A stretch of 23,149 bases of DNA from a virus. The stretch is from the IMG/VR virus record IMGVR_UViG_3300025274_000070, positions 1 through 23,149 of that record, one strand, 5' to 3'. Both the position numbers and the translations under genes were made by a program. Position 1 is the first letter of the stretch. Every line of letters starts with the position of its first letter. This document shows, one piece after another, positions 13,180-22,300 of the stretch. The notes under the pieces are model-generated. The model saw only the letters and a program-made list of their open reading frames with translations, did not search any database and was not told the origin of the DNA.

Positions 13180-15054
13180 ATGTCTACACAATCACAACTA
13201 GCTAAATTAAAATTTAAACCTGGGATTAACAGAGAATCTACAGAATATGCTGAAGGTGGTACTCTACCAGGGGGTAACTGGTATGATGGTAATAAAGTTA
13301 GATTTAGGCAGGGAAGACCAGAAAATTTAAGAGGTTATAATAAAAGATCAACTTCTTCTTTTGATGGAACAGCAAGAGATTTACTTGCTTGGTCAGACAA
13401 TGATACATTCAAGTTTGCTTCTTTTGGGACAGAAAAAAAGTTATACGAATATAATGATAATTCAATCTTGGATATCACACCTATCAAAGAGGTTTCCGTA
13501 GGAACTAATGTTTCTGCCGTTGTCACAATTGATGGAACAAATAATGGATTTTATACTACTGATGGTTCAACAAGAGTATCTGTCTCTGTATCAAGTCATG
13601 GAGCAGAGACAGGAGATTTTATTACGTTTACTTCTGGGACAACAATTGGAGGGACAATAGATTTAACAGGTGGAACATTTGCTGTATCTGTTTTAGGAGA
13701 TAATCAGTTTTCTTTTGCAGCATCTGTAACAGCTAATGCTACACAAAGTAAGGTTGGGACTGCAACATTGAAATATCTTCTACCTACAGGAACAGATGCA
13801 GCAATCCAGGGTTTAGGCTATGGAGCAGGAGTTTATAATGCAGGAACTTCTACAACTGGAATGAGGGCATGGAGTGAGGCTGCAAGTTCTTCTAATATTG
13901 TTACAAGAATTACTCAATGGACATTAGATAATTGGGGAGAAGATATTCTTGCTTGTAGAAGGGGAGGAAGAATATATTTCTGGGATTCCATTAGAAGCTC
14001 AACTCCTCCAAGAGCAGGATTTGTAAGTGCTTCTCCATCCATTAATAATTATATTATTGTATCTCCTAATGATAGACATTTGATTTCATTGGGAAGTAAT
14101 GAGTATGGAACAGGAACATATAATCCATTATTGGTAAGATGGTCTGATCAAAATAATTATAATAATTTTACTCCTTCCATTAGTTCAACTTCAGGAGAAA
14201 ATATTCTGGCTGATGGAACAGAAATTATTGGAGCAACGAAATCTCGTAATGGTATTATGGTTTGGACAGATAATTCTATTTGGCAAATGCAATTTGTTGG
14301 GCCTCCTTTTACTTTTGCATTTCAACAAATGGGTACTAATTGTGGATTGATTGGTCCTCATGCTGCAATAAATTATGATGGTGTAGCTTATTGGATGGGA
14401 GATGATAACTTTTATGCCTTTGAAGGTCGAGTAATAAATCTTCCTTGTACAGTGAGAAGATATATATTTGATGATTTTAATACAACAAATAAAGATAAAG
14501 TTTTTGCAGGAATCAATTCTGAATTTAAGGAAGTGATCTGGTTATATCCTTCTTCAGATTCTACAGAATGTGATAAATATGTTATATATAATACAGCAGA
14601 AAAAGCTTGGTATTATGGGTCAACTATTTATACAACATTCTTTGATAAAGTAATTTTTGATAATACTTTAACAACTGGAGTTTCTGTTTCTGCATATCTT
14701 TATAATAATGAACCAGATGGAATATATACAGCTAATGGTGCGGCACAGACATCTTTTATTGAATCTGCTGCTTTTGATATAGATCCTGATGGAACACATA
14801 TATTGTTTGCAGACAGATTAATACCAGATTTTACTCTATCAGGAGGGAACTTAGGATTTAGTATCACTGTACAGAATTTTCCTGTGAATGATCAAATTAA
14901 AAAGGGACCATTTGTTATTTCTCCAACAACTAAGAAGGTTGATTTTAGAGCAAGAGGAAGGCAAGCTGTTGTTCGGGTTTCTTCAGGAGAAGCAGGAACT
15001 AGCTGGAGATATGGCTCATTGAGACTTTCATTACAACCTGACGGGCTACGGTAA
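13180..15054 (+). CDS. P22 gp10-like tail hub / DNA-stabilisation protein
   Basis: This 624-residue protein begins LKFKPGINRESTEYAEGGTL followed by GGNWYDGNKVRFRQGRPENLRGY, the pattern I associate with P22 gp10-type tail hub proteins of podophages ('PGIxxxxTxYAxExxWxDxxxVRFRxGxPExxGGW'). The rest alternates short strands and Trp/Tyr-containing turns, such as RWSDQNNYNNFTP, NGIMVWTDNSIWQMQFVG and NSEFKEVIWLYPSSDS. That is consistent with a beta-propeller-like body. In P22 and T7 the equivalent hub plugs the portal channel below the adaptor. Residues 105-195 carry a Ser/Thr/Val-rich beta insert. No clear ribosome-binding site is present, only AAGGA 18 bases upstream, so coupling to the fibre gene is likely. 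Confidence 0.75.
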   Translation: MSTQSQLAKLKFKPGINRESTEYAEGGTLPGGNWYDGNKVRFRQGRPENLRGYNKRSTSSFDGTARDLLAWSDNDTFKFASFGTEKKLYEYNDNSILDITPIKEVSVGTNVSAVVTIDGTNNGFYTTDGSTRVSVSVSSHGAETGDFITFTSGTTIGGTIDLTGGTFAVSVLGDNQFSFAASVTANATQSKVGTATLKYLLPTGTDAAIQGLGYGAGVYNAGTSTTGMRAWSEAASSSNIVTRITQWTLDNWGEDILACRRGGRIYFWDSIRSSTPPRAGFVSASPSINNYIIVSPNDRHLISLGSNEYGTGTYNPLLVRWSDQNNYNNFTPSISSTSGENILADGTEIIGATKSRNGIMVWTDNSIWQMQFVGPPFTFAFQQMGTNCGLIGPHAAINYDGVAYWMGDDNFYAFEGRVINLPCTVRRYIFDDFNTTNKDKVFAGINSEFKEVIWLYPSSDSTECDKYVIYNTAEKAWYYGSTIYTTFFDKVIFDNTLTTGVSVSAYLYNNEPDGIYTANGAAQTSFIESAAFDIDPDGTHILFADRLIPDFTLSGGNLGFSITVQNFPVNDQIKKGPFVISPTTKKVDFRARGRQAVVRVSSGEAGTSWRYGSLRLSLQPDGLR

Positions 15055-15086
15055 AGTATGGCAACATATCCACAACTCCGTAGTCT
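15043..15086 (+). promoter_or_regulatory. Nested RNA hairpin enclosing the start codon of the 93-aa gene
   Basis: CTACGG (15046-15051) pairs with CCGTAG (15078-15083); the stem can grow to nine pairs (15043-15051 with 15078-15086), two of them G-U. Inside the loop, GTATG (15056-15060) pairs with CATAT (15065-15069) around a GCAA tetraloop, covering the ATG at 15058. The left outer arm is the last codons of the gp10-like gene. No Shine-Dalgarno is seen. A ribosome finishing the upstream gene would open the outer stem, so this looks like a coupling device. Confidence 0.4.
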
Positions 15087-15339
15087 TGTCAGGATTGGAG
15101 ATTATACAGCGAAAGAATTTTATGAGATGTTAGAAGATTGGGGTGCTGTCTTAGTTAATACTTTAGAGCAAAGAGATAATCAAGTAGATGCTACACCATC
15201 TACAAATATTTACACTGTAGTTTGTGTAACAAGTGTAGGACGCCCTCAAGGAGGAGATATAGTGTATATTGCAAGTAGAGGAAAATTTGCAGGGTATGTT
15301 AGTTTAGGAGCAGAAACTTCTTGGCAGGATTTGAATTAA
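15058..15339 (+). CDS. Small protein encoded after the tail hub gene (93 aa)
   Basis: The 93 residues have an N-terminal helix (TAKEFYEMLEDWGAVLVNTLEQRD) and a beta-type remainder (NIYTVVCVTSVGRPQGGDIVYIASRGKFAGYVSLG), with no signal or membrane segment. I remember similar tiny proteins placed directly after gp10-like hub genes in marine podophages, so a small tail-hub or tail-tip part is likely, but no function is known to me. The start is only four bases from the upstream stop, is covered by a nested hairpin and lacks a ribosome-binding site, so translation is probably coupled. The stop overlaps the next ATG (TAATG). Confidence 0.65.
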   Translation: MATYPQLRSLVRIGDYTAKEFYEMLEDWGAVLVNTLEQRDNQVDATPSTNIYTVVCVTSVGRPQGGDIVYIASRGKFAGYVSLGAETSWQDLN

Positions 15340-17852
15340 TGGCAAATAATTTACATAGAGCAAGACCAGTAAAAAAGCCACCAGAACCTCTTCCTGTATC
15401 TTTAAGAGTTATAATGAAGCGTCTTAAAATTGATGATCCTTCTAACTTATTAGATTTTGCTAGAAGGGTTAGAGATGTAGAAAGTTCTGGTGGTACAAAG
15501 AAAGTAAATCCTAATAGTAATGCAAGAGGAATTTATCAATGGATGACATCAGATTTTGGAAAGGGTGAAAAGAAAGGAACTATTGAAAGTGCCACTCATA
15601 ATTTAATAAAGTCTTATAATAAAGAAGGAATAGAGATACCAGATTGGTTGTTAAGTTTAGATAGGAATGCAGAAATATTGCGCCAGAATGAGGGGTATAT
15701 AAAGACTTTAACACAAGAAGATTGGCAGAATCAAGTACTCGATTTAAAACCACATATGGAGGATGCACTATTTTGGTCATACCTAGATCAACAGCCAGGA
15801 ACTGATGAGAAGTGGTTAACAATAACTTATGGTAATGATACGCCTTGGCCCAAAAAAAATGATAAGCCGCGTTACTGGGCAATGTTGGATACTTATATTA
15901 AGCATCACCATAGAGGAGGAGAAAAGGTAGAAAAGGAAAAATTTAGAGATGTTAATATAAGAAAGAAATTTGGTTTACCAGCGTATCATAAAGATGAAAA
16001 TCCTTTTCAACCTGCACTTCCAATGTCTGATATAAGATTAGATGAAGAACTTCACGCACCATATCAACTCTATGAATTACCTACGCTTCTAAATGAAAAA
16101 CCTATCCTTAGAGGGACACCGGAGGACACAATGAATACAGGATTAAAAAGTTTACAAAAACAAAGTGACGGCCAAATATTTGAAGATATTGATATAGAAC
16201 ATTGGACAGAGGAAATGGAGGATACTTACCGGAAAAGGCTGGCACGAGAAAATGCAGAAAGGGAAGAGACTCAAAGAGCTTATGAGTTAAGCAGATATGG
16301 AGTTTTTCCAGAGTTATTTGAAGATATTGATGTAGAACATTGGATAGATCCTATTCTTACAGATTATGATAAAGTTTCAGAAAAAGATAGAGATAAGTTA
16401 TGGTCTTCAATTCCTCGACACTGGCGACAGGCTTATTCTTTAGATGATTTTAAACAACGAGAAGATTATTGGAGAACTTTGAGACAAAAAGAAGAAGAAG
16501 AGTCTCAAAGGTTGTGGGAAAGATATTATAGAGGTAAAGCTCTAGCGGAGAAACATCGTGATGCAGAGATATTATCCACTGATGATGCTATTGAACAACA
16601 ATTAGTAACTATTCCCGAAGCACCATTTACTGAAGATGATTTGAGAATTCTGGCACCATTTACTGAAGATGATTTGAGAATTCTGAGACAAAAAGAAATT
16701 GTTGATGACATTATTGCTTCTGATCTCAACTTAATGTACCTTCCTCATAATAGAAAGTTCGGAGGATTAGTATCTTTGGCTAATGGAGGAAATCCTTACG
16801 TCTACGAGGATATAGTAGAAGATGCTATGTATGAATCACCTCAAGAAAGTTATGAATATCAAGATTACAGTTCACAAGAAGAAACGCCGTTACCGTATAA
16901 TTTAGCAACTACTCCCGGAGCACCACTTATTCCTGTTTATGGAGGAAATGTAAACCCAGATTATATGGCTCTGCATCCTAATTATAGTATAGTAGAGGAT
17001 TTGGCACAAGCTAGACAATATAGTTCTCCCTTAAACTTTGTAAAGGAAACATCCCCTGCTACATTAGGTTCACCAATGGATATTAGACCTACTTCTTTAG
17101 AAATAGCAAATTATAATAGATTACGAGAGAATGTAGCCCAACGACAAAGAGAGAATGATGACCAAGGGATAAACTGGAAAAATGTAGGACTAAGCGCATT
17201 GAAAAATACAGGAAAATTTATAGGGTCAGGTTTGGTTAATGCACTAACAGGAATCCCAGTGCCAATGGTTTGGCCTATGGCGACAGTAGGTCGTGGTATG
17301 TTTCAACATCATAAAAATATAAGAGACTATGGACGAGATTATAGGGATAATGCTGATATAGTTGCCCAACTTAAAGAGCAAGGTAAGTTTGTTGATATAG
17401 AGGGACCAAGTAGGGAATGGTGGGATGATGATTCCGAAGAGGAATACTCTTCTCCCTGGCGGAAGACCCCCAACCTAGGTCTAAGGTATCTTGATCAACC
17501 TTTTAATGAACCTGAAGATATGAGGTATGGTGTATATAAGGCAGGAGGTTTAATATCTCTGCAAGGAGGAGGAAATCCAATAGCAAATAATTTTACTCAA
17601 CATATTCGAGAAGGTATAAATAGTGGAATAAGAAGTATGGTAGCAAATGCTTATGCTCAAGGAAATGTTCCTCCTCCTTCTTCTCCACAACTTACTCAAT
17701 CACAACTATTAAATCAAGGACTAACTATGGCTCCTAATACAGCTAATAGACCTGTACCACAGCAACCTCATGCACAGAGTAACATTAGTAATGTGTATGC
17801 TCAAAGTACACAACCACAATCTTATTATATGCAACCCAACCAGATTAGGTGA
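15339..17852 (+). CDS. Large ejection-type protein with N-terminal lysozyme/transglycosylase-like domain
   Basis: I start it at the ATG in the TAATG junction (837 residues), not at a TTG 18 bases upstream. Residues 38-190 carry a lysozyme-like fold signature: DVESSGGTKK with probable catalytic Glu48, then NSNARGIYQWM, as in soluble transglycosylases ('ESxG...ARGxxQ'). Later segments are charged and helical with internal repeats (FEDIDIEHW at 281 and FEDIDVEHW at 327; APFTEDDLRIL at 428 and 439). Two Gly-Gly signatures occur (FGGLVSLANGG, AGGLISLQGGG). Around residue 615-650 is a hydrophobic Gly-rich segment. The C-terminus is Gln/Pro/Asn-rich. The likely role is a virion protein injected with the DNA that cuts peptidoglycan locally, as T7 gp16 does. 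Confidence 0.7.
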   Translation: MANNLHRARPVKKPPEPLPVSLRVIMKRLKIDDPSNLLDFARRVRDVESSGGTKKVNPNSNARGIYQWMTSDFGKGEKKGTIESATHNLIKSYNKEGIEIPDWLLSLDRNAEILRQNEGYIKTLTQEDWQNQVLDLKPHMEDALFWSYLDQQPGTDEKWLTITYGNDTPWPKKNDKPRYWAMLDTYIKHHHRGGEKVEKEKFRDVNIRKKFGLPAYHKDENPFQPALPMSDIRLDEELHAPYQLYELPTLLNEKPILRGTPEDTMNTGLKSLQKQSDGQIFEDIDIEHWTEEMEDTYRKRLARENAEREETQRAYELSRYGVFPELFEDIDVEHWIDPILTDYDKVSEKDRDKLWSSIPRHWRQAYSLDDFKQREDYWRTLRQKEEEESQRLWERYYRGKALAEKHRDAEILSTDDAIEQQLVTIPEAPFTEDDLRILAPFTEDDLRILRQKEIVDDIIASDLNLMYLPHNRKFGGLVSLANGGNPYVYEDIVEDAMYESPQESYEYQDYSSQEETPLPYNLATTPGAPLIPVYGGNVNPDYMALHPNYSIVEDLAQARQYSSPLNFVKETSPATLGSPMDIRPTSLEIANYNRLRENVAQRQRENDDQGINWKNVGLSALKNTGKFIGSGLVNALTGIPVPMVWPMATVGRGMFQHHKNIRDYGRDYRDNADIVAQLKEQGKFVDIEGPSREWWDDDSEEEYSSPWRKTPNLGLRYLDQPFNEPEDMRYGVYKAGGLISLQGGGNPIANNFTQHIREGINSGIRSMVANAYAQGNVPPPSSPQLTQSQLLNQGLTMAPNTANRPVPQQPHAQSNISNVYAQSTQPQSYYMQPNQIR
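16179..16343 (+). repeat. Internal 9-residue repeat (FEDID-EHW) in the lysozyme-like protein
   Basis: Codons for FEDIDIEHW (16179-16205) and FEDIDVEHW (16317-16343) are nearly identical at nucleotide level, with 46 residues between starts. The flanking sequences differ. It looks like an old partial duplication or a repeated linear motif. Confidence 0.6.
16621..16686 (+). repeat. 33-bp in-frame tandem duplication
   Basis: The 33-base unit 16621-16653 is repeated at 16654-16686 with a single difference at the last base, giving APFTEDDLRIL twice in a row (residues 428-438 and 439-449). The near-identity means a recent slippage event or active exchange. It keeps frame in the lysozyme-like protein gene. 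Confidence 0.95.
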
Positions 17853-17858
17853 TAAATT

Positions 17859-19361
17859 ATGGCACAATATATTAATAGAAACGCACCAGGAGCAGGTCTT
17901 GCAAGTTTGATGGCTGCAAGAGGAAGAGGAGGAGATACTGAACTAGTCCATATGACTAGACCAGAGGTTAAGAGATTAGAAGCTTCAGGGTTAATGTCTT
18001 TAAATCCTCAAACTGGACTACCTGAGTATTTCCTTGGAGGTTTAAAGAATTTTGCTAAAAGCTTGGTTAAGCCAAGAAATCTAGCTGCGTTAGCTGCTGG
18101 AATAATGTTTGGTCCTGCAATTTATGGTGCTATAGGAGGTGCTATGGGAACAGGATTATTCGGAACTTTGGCAACTGGTGCGTTAGGTGGAGCCGCTGTT
18201 GGAGGTCTAACTGGAGCTATAGCTGGTCAAGATATTCCAAAAAGTATTGTGTTTGGAGGAGGAACTGGATTAGCGGGTTCAGCAGTTGGTTATGGAACAG
18301 GAAAATGGGCTGATAGCCGTGCTCTTGCACGAGGCCATCAAGCACAAAAAGTTATTGATGCAAACAAATATAGGCAGCAGGTAGCGGGGGTATATCCAGA
18401 GAAACTAGCAGAGATAAGTAATATGCCAGTATCGGAATTACAAACAGCAGTACAGAGATCTGATGCGATATCTAAAATGGCTACACAACAACCAGATATC
18501 TTGAAAAAGATTGGAATAACTAATCTTCCTCCTCAATCTGTAAGAACAGCAGCTTTTACACCAGTTTCCCCTGAAACTATAAGAAGCAGTATTCAAGGAC
18601 CAGGATCAGCAGGATATTATGATGTAGCATCTAGAATACCTGGTGGGGGTATTCCTACTCCAGGGGCTGTGAGGAAAGCAAGATTAGGTACAGATTTATT
18701 TTCAGCTAGGACACCTATTCAAAGTATGAAAAATGTAGGAAAATATTATGAACAGAGTCCTTCAAAATTACTTTCTGTTCCTTCACAAGTATTAACTACT
18801 AGAGCACTTGTAGAAGAGGATGAGGCTGCTGAAGAACTACGAAAGAAACAAGAAAAGGCTATGTTAGCTGGTTCTCAACGTGAGACATATACACAAAAAG
18901 ATAGAAAATATAGACAACCTTCTTTACGTTCAGATCCTCCTACTTTAGAAGCAACTCTTGCTAGATATTATGGAGGAATAGGATCTGGAGACTGGGGAGG
19001 TCGCTGGTATGGATCGCTTAGTGGTAAAGATATCTATCCTGATGTGATTGCTAAAAGAGGAGGGCTTGTCTCTCTTGAAAAAGGAGGGAGAGCTTTTGAA
19101 GGAAAGGTAGAAGGGCCAGGACATGGGATGCAAGATAATGTTATGATGCCTATTGAGGGAGGAGGCATTGCAGCAGTATCTCCAAAAGAATATGTAGTAC
19201 CAGCAGATGTTATGGCTATGTTAGGTAATGGAAATGCAGATGATGGTTCTGAAAAGATGGATAGATTTATATCTACATTTAGAAAAACAAAATATGGAAG
19301 AGATAGACAACCTCCAGAAATGGATGGATCAACAGCATTGCAATCATTAATTAAAGCATAA
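17859..19361 (+). CDS. Glycine-zipper membrane-active virion protein
   Basis: This 500-residue protein has three visible parts. The N-terminus carries RGRGGDTELVHMTRPEVKRL and SLNPQTGLPEYF, a signature I remember from many marine phage virion proteins ('GDTxLxHM...NPxTGLPE'). Residues about 74-150 are very hydrophobic and Gly/Ala-rich with many GxxxG spacings (GPAIYGAIGGAMGTG, GALGGAAVGGLTGAIAG), suited to membrane insertion or pore formation. The C-terminus has KRGGLVSLEKGG and then GPGHGMQDNVMMPIEGGG with SPKEYVVPADVMAML, another repeated marine phage signature. Placed among the large ejected proteins, a role in crossing the cell envelope is likely. AGGTGA 6 bases before the ATG is a fair ribosome-binding site. 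Confidence 0.65.
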   Translation: MAQYINRNAPGAGLASLMAARGRGGDTELVHMTRPEVKRLEASGLMSLNPQTGLPEYFLGGLKNFAKSLVKPRNLAALAAGIMFGPAIYGAIGGAMGTGLFGTLATGALGGAAVGGLTGAIAGQDIPKSIVFGGGTGLAGSAVGYGTGKWADSRALARGHQAQKVIDANKYRQQVAGVYPEKLAEISNMPVSELQTAVQRSDAISKMATQQPDILKKIGITNLPPQSVRTAAFTPVSPETIRSSIQGPGSAGYYDVASRIPGGGIPTPGAVRKARLGTDLFSARTPIQSMKNVGKYYEQSPSKLLSVPSQVLTTRALVEEDEAAEELRKKQEKAMLAGSQRETYTQKDRKYRQPSLRSDPPTLEATLARYYGGIGSGDWGGRWYGSLSGKDIYPDVIAKRGGLVSLEKGGRAFEGKVEGPGHGMQDNVMMPIEGGGIAAVSPKEYVVPADVMAMLGNGNADDGSEKMDRFISTFRKTKYGRDRQPPEMDGSTALQSLIKA

Positions 19362-19371
19362 GGATAAAAAG

Positions 19372-22300
19372 ATGGGAATTACATCAATATTAGGTGGGCC
19401 AAGACCAGCAGGTACTCCTGTAGGAGCAGCAACTCAGATAACAACTACTGAGCTTCCTTCAGAGTTCAAGCCTTTTATTACAGATATTTTTGAGAAGGCT
19501 AAAGCTCAACAAGAAGGACTAGAATATACACCTTATCCAGGGGCAAGACTTGCACCCTTTGGTCCCTTACAGCAAGAAGCTTTTACAGGTTTAACTGATC
19601 TGGTAAGGCAAGGTGTAGTAGGTGCTCCTGATACTTCTAGTGCTTTCTATGCTCAAGAAGCTTTAGAGGCTGCTAGAAGGGCTGGAAGACCTATAGAGGC
19701 TGCAGATATAGAAAGATTAACTAATCCTTATCAACAACAAGTTATTGATATTGCAAAAAGAGAAGCTGAAAGATCTTATGAAACAACTGTTGCTCCACAG
19801 ATTGAACAACAGGCAGTAGCTGCAGGTTCTTATGGTGGATCAAGAGGAGCTATTCTTGAATCTGAAGGATTAAAAAATCTACAACAGCAGCTATCAGATA
19901 TTCAAATGAAAGGAAGTGCTCAAGCCTATCAACAAGCTCAAAAAGCTTATGAACAGGAAGCAACTAGAGCAAGAGGATTACAAGGATTTATGCAACAGCA
20001 ATTTGGGCAGGTTCCTTCTCAAGCTGTAAAAGAATTAGGAGTTCTGCAGTCTGTTGGTGAAGCGCAACAATTACTTGATCAGAAAGCATTAAATTTAGGT
20101 TATGAAGATTTTCTTGAGGAAAGAGAATTTCCAACAAGATCCTTACAAGAATATCAAGCTTCTATAAGAGGCTTTCCTTATACACCAGCAGCTTATCAGT
20201 ATACCCAACAGACTGCTCCTACACCTTCTCTTGGACAAACCTTACTTACTGCTGGTGCTCAAGGTCTAGGAATGTATGGTACATTAGGTGGGTTTGGTTT
20301 TGGTGCTCCCCCACAGAAGGCTGCTTCTGGTGGACAGATCAGAGGAGGACTATCTGGACTAGTTGAATCTCATCAGAATAATACATTTGGAGATAGGTAT
20401 AGAGCAGGTATGGGTCTTGGGCCTGGTCAGAAGTTTGGAGGGGAAAGACATGGAGGTAGAAGCTTTGGAGGTAGAAGCTTTGGAGGTAGAAGCTTTGGAG
20501 GTAGAAGCTTTGGAGGTAGAAGCTTTGGAGGTCACAGATTTGGAGAGCAAGAAATAGATCCTCGTAGTCTTATTAATATGCTGTATGATCCAGAATTAAC
20601 TGAAGATGAGCAACAACTAATACAAGAAAAGTTAAAGGATATGGGTATACGCTCTACTGAAGATCTGTGGGGCAAGGACGAAGAGATGGTACAGTTCCCT
20701 TTGGTTCCTGGCGCTACAATAGCAGCTAATCCTAATATAGAAATGGTTACGATGCCAGCAGTTTCTCCAACGCCCCGACTAAGGCCACCACCATCTATAC
20801 CTAGTATTACTTCTCCTCAAATAGACCAGTTGAATCAAAGGATTAAATCTTTAAAACAACAAGGCGTTTTGGATGCTGCAAGCATACTAGAAAAACAAAG
20901 AGATGAACTGATAGACCAAATAAGAAATGCAGCAGATCCTGTTCTTAGGCGCAGAAACCTTGCTAAAGAAGTATTGGAGGCACAACGTCTTGCAGAAGGG
21001 GCTATATATGAATCTGGAGAATATGAACCTCTAGCTATATCTCTGTCTCCTGTTATTTTAGATGAGACAGAAATACCAAGTCCAGATAGAATAGATCCTA
21101 CTGATATTTCTTTTGATGCATCTATAAGAAGATTGATGACTGCTCAAGACGAGGAAGCCACTGCTCACGAAGAGCGTCTTGCTACTTTAAAAAGTATATA
21201 TGGCCCAGATAGTGAGATAGTTAAGACTTTTAATCAATATAGAGGTTCACTAGTTGATCAAGGTGAGGCAGCAAGACTAGCTTATGGACACAAGGAAAGG
21301 CTTAGAAGGGAACGGGCTGGTGATGTAGAAGCTAGAATAACGGGTACTACAACTGATTATGAGCAACATAGAGAAGATCTTGCAGAGGTACAGGGTAAGA
21401 TAGGGGAAGCGCATACTAAATCTTTAGCTGATGCAGAAGAAGCAAAAGAGAAAGCTGCAGAGATGTATAGACAGGAACAAGAATCTTTAAGGAATCAAAG
21501 AAGTTTTGAAGTTGCTGCAGCATTTGGGCAAGTTGGTAAAATACCTAAAGAAGAAGCTGGACTCTCTGGCTTTCAAGGATTTGTAACTACTTTAGGCAGA
21601 ATTGCTTCAGAAGCTACTGAAGCGATGGCTCCACAATTAAGAGGACTAACTGAGAAGGAAAGAAAATCAAAAATAAAACAAGTTGAAAGAGATATTTTAG
21701 ATACCAGTAAGATCAATGAAATAAATTTGGGTATTCTTAATTATGATAAAAATGTTCTTACTGAACTAAGGGAATTAAATAATAATTATAACCAGACCCT
21801 AGATCGTCTACAGGACCAGATGTTCAACTTAAAGGTAACTGAGGTTATGACACCTGTAGAGAAAGCGGAAGCTTTATCTAATATAAGGCTTACAGAACTT
21901 GATGTAACAAAACAGCTACTAGAGATTCAGCTTACCGTTGATACTGCTACTATTGCTGCTGCACAAGCTAAAACAGAAAATGAAGCGAAGGTAGCACAGC
22001 TAATAGTTGATCTAGCAAGAGCAAATTCGACCCGACTTCCTAGAATTACAACAGGTGATCTTTCGAAAGTAAATACTATAATTACCGATCTTTTTAAAGA
22101 GCATCCACTTTACCATACTAGAGAGTTTCAGGAGACATTAAGAAAAGGTAGGGTCGAAATGATAACATTTTTAAGTAATTCGACAGAGCCAAATCCAACG
22201 GTGGCAATGGGTGATGCTATAGAACTACTTAATCAGAGGGTGCTGCCTGACGCAGTATTAGAAGGAGAGCATAGTACCTTTTCTGTACTAAGAGAGAATA

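Noticed and set aside
20359-20557. Repetitive open frames on both strands over the 15-bp array (EVEAL and SKAST repeats)
   Set aside because: A 15-base repeat keeps all frames open automatically; neither has a start signal, and the real frame is the 1028-residue gene.
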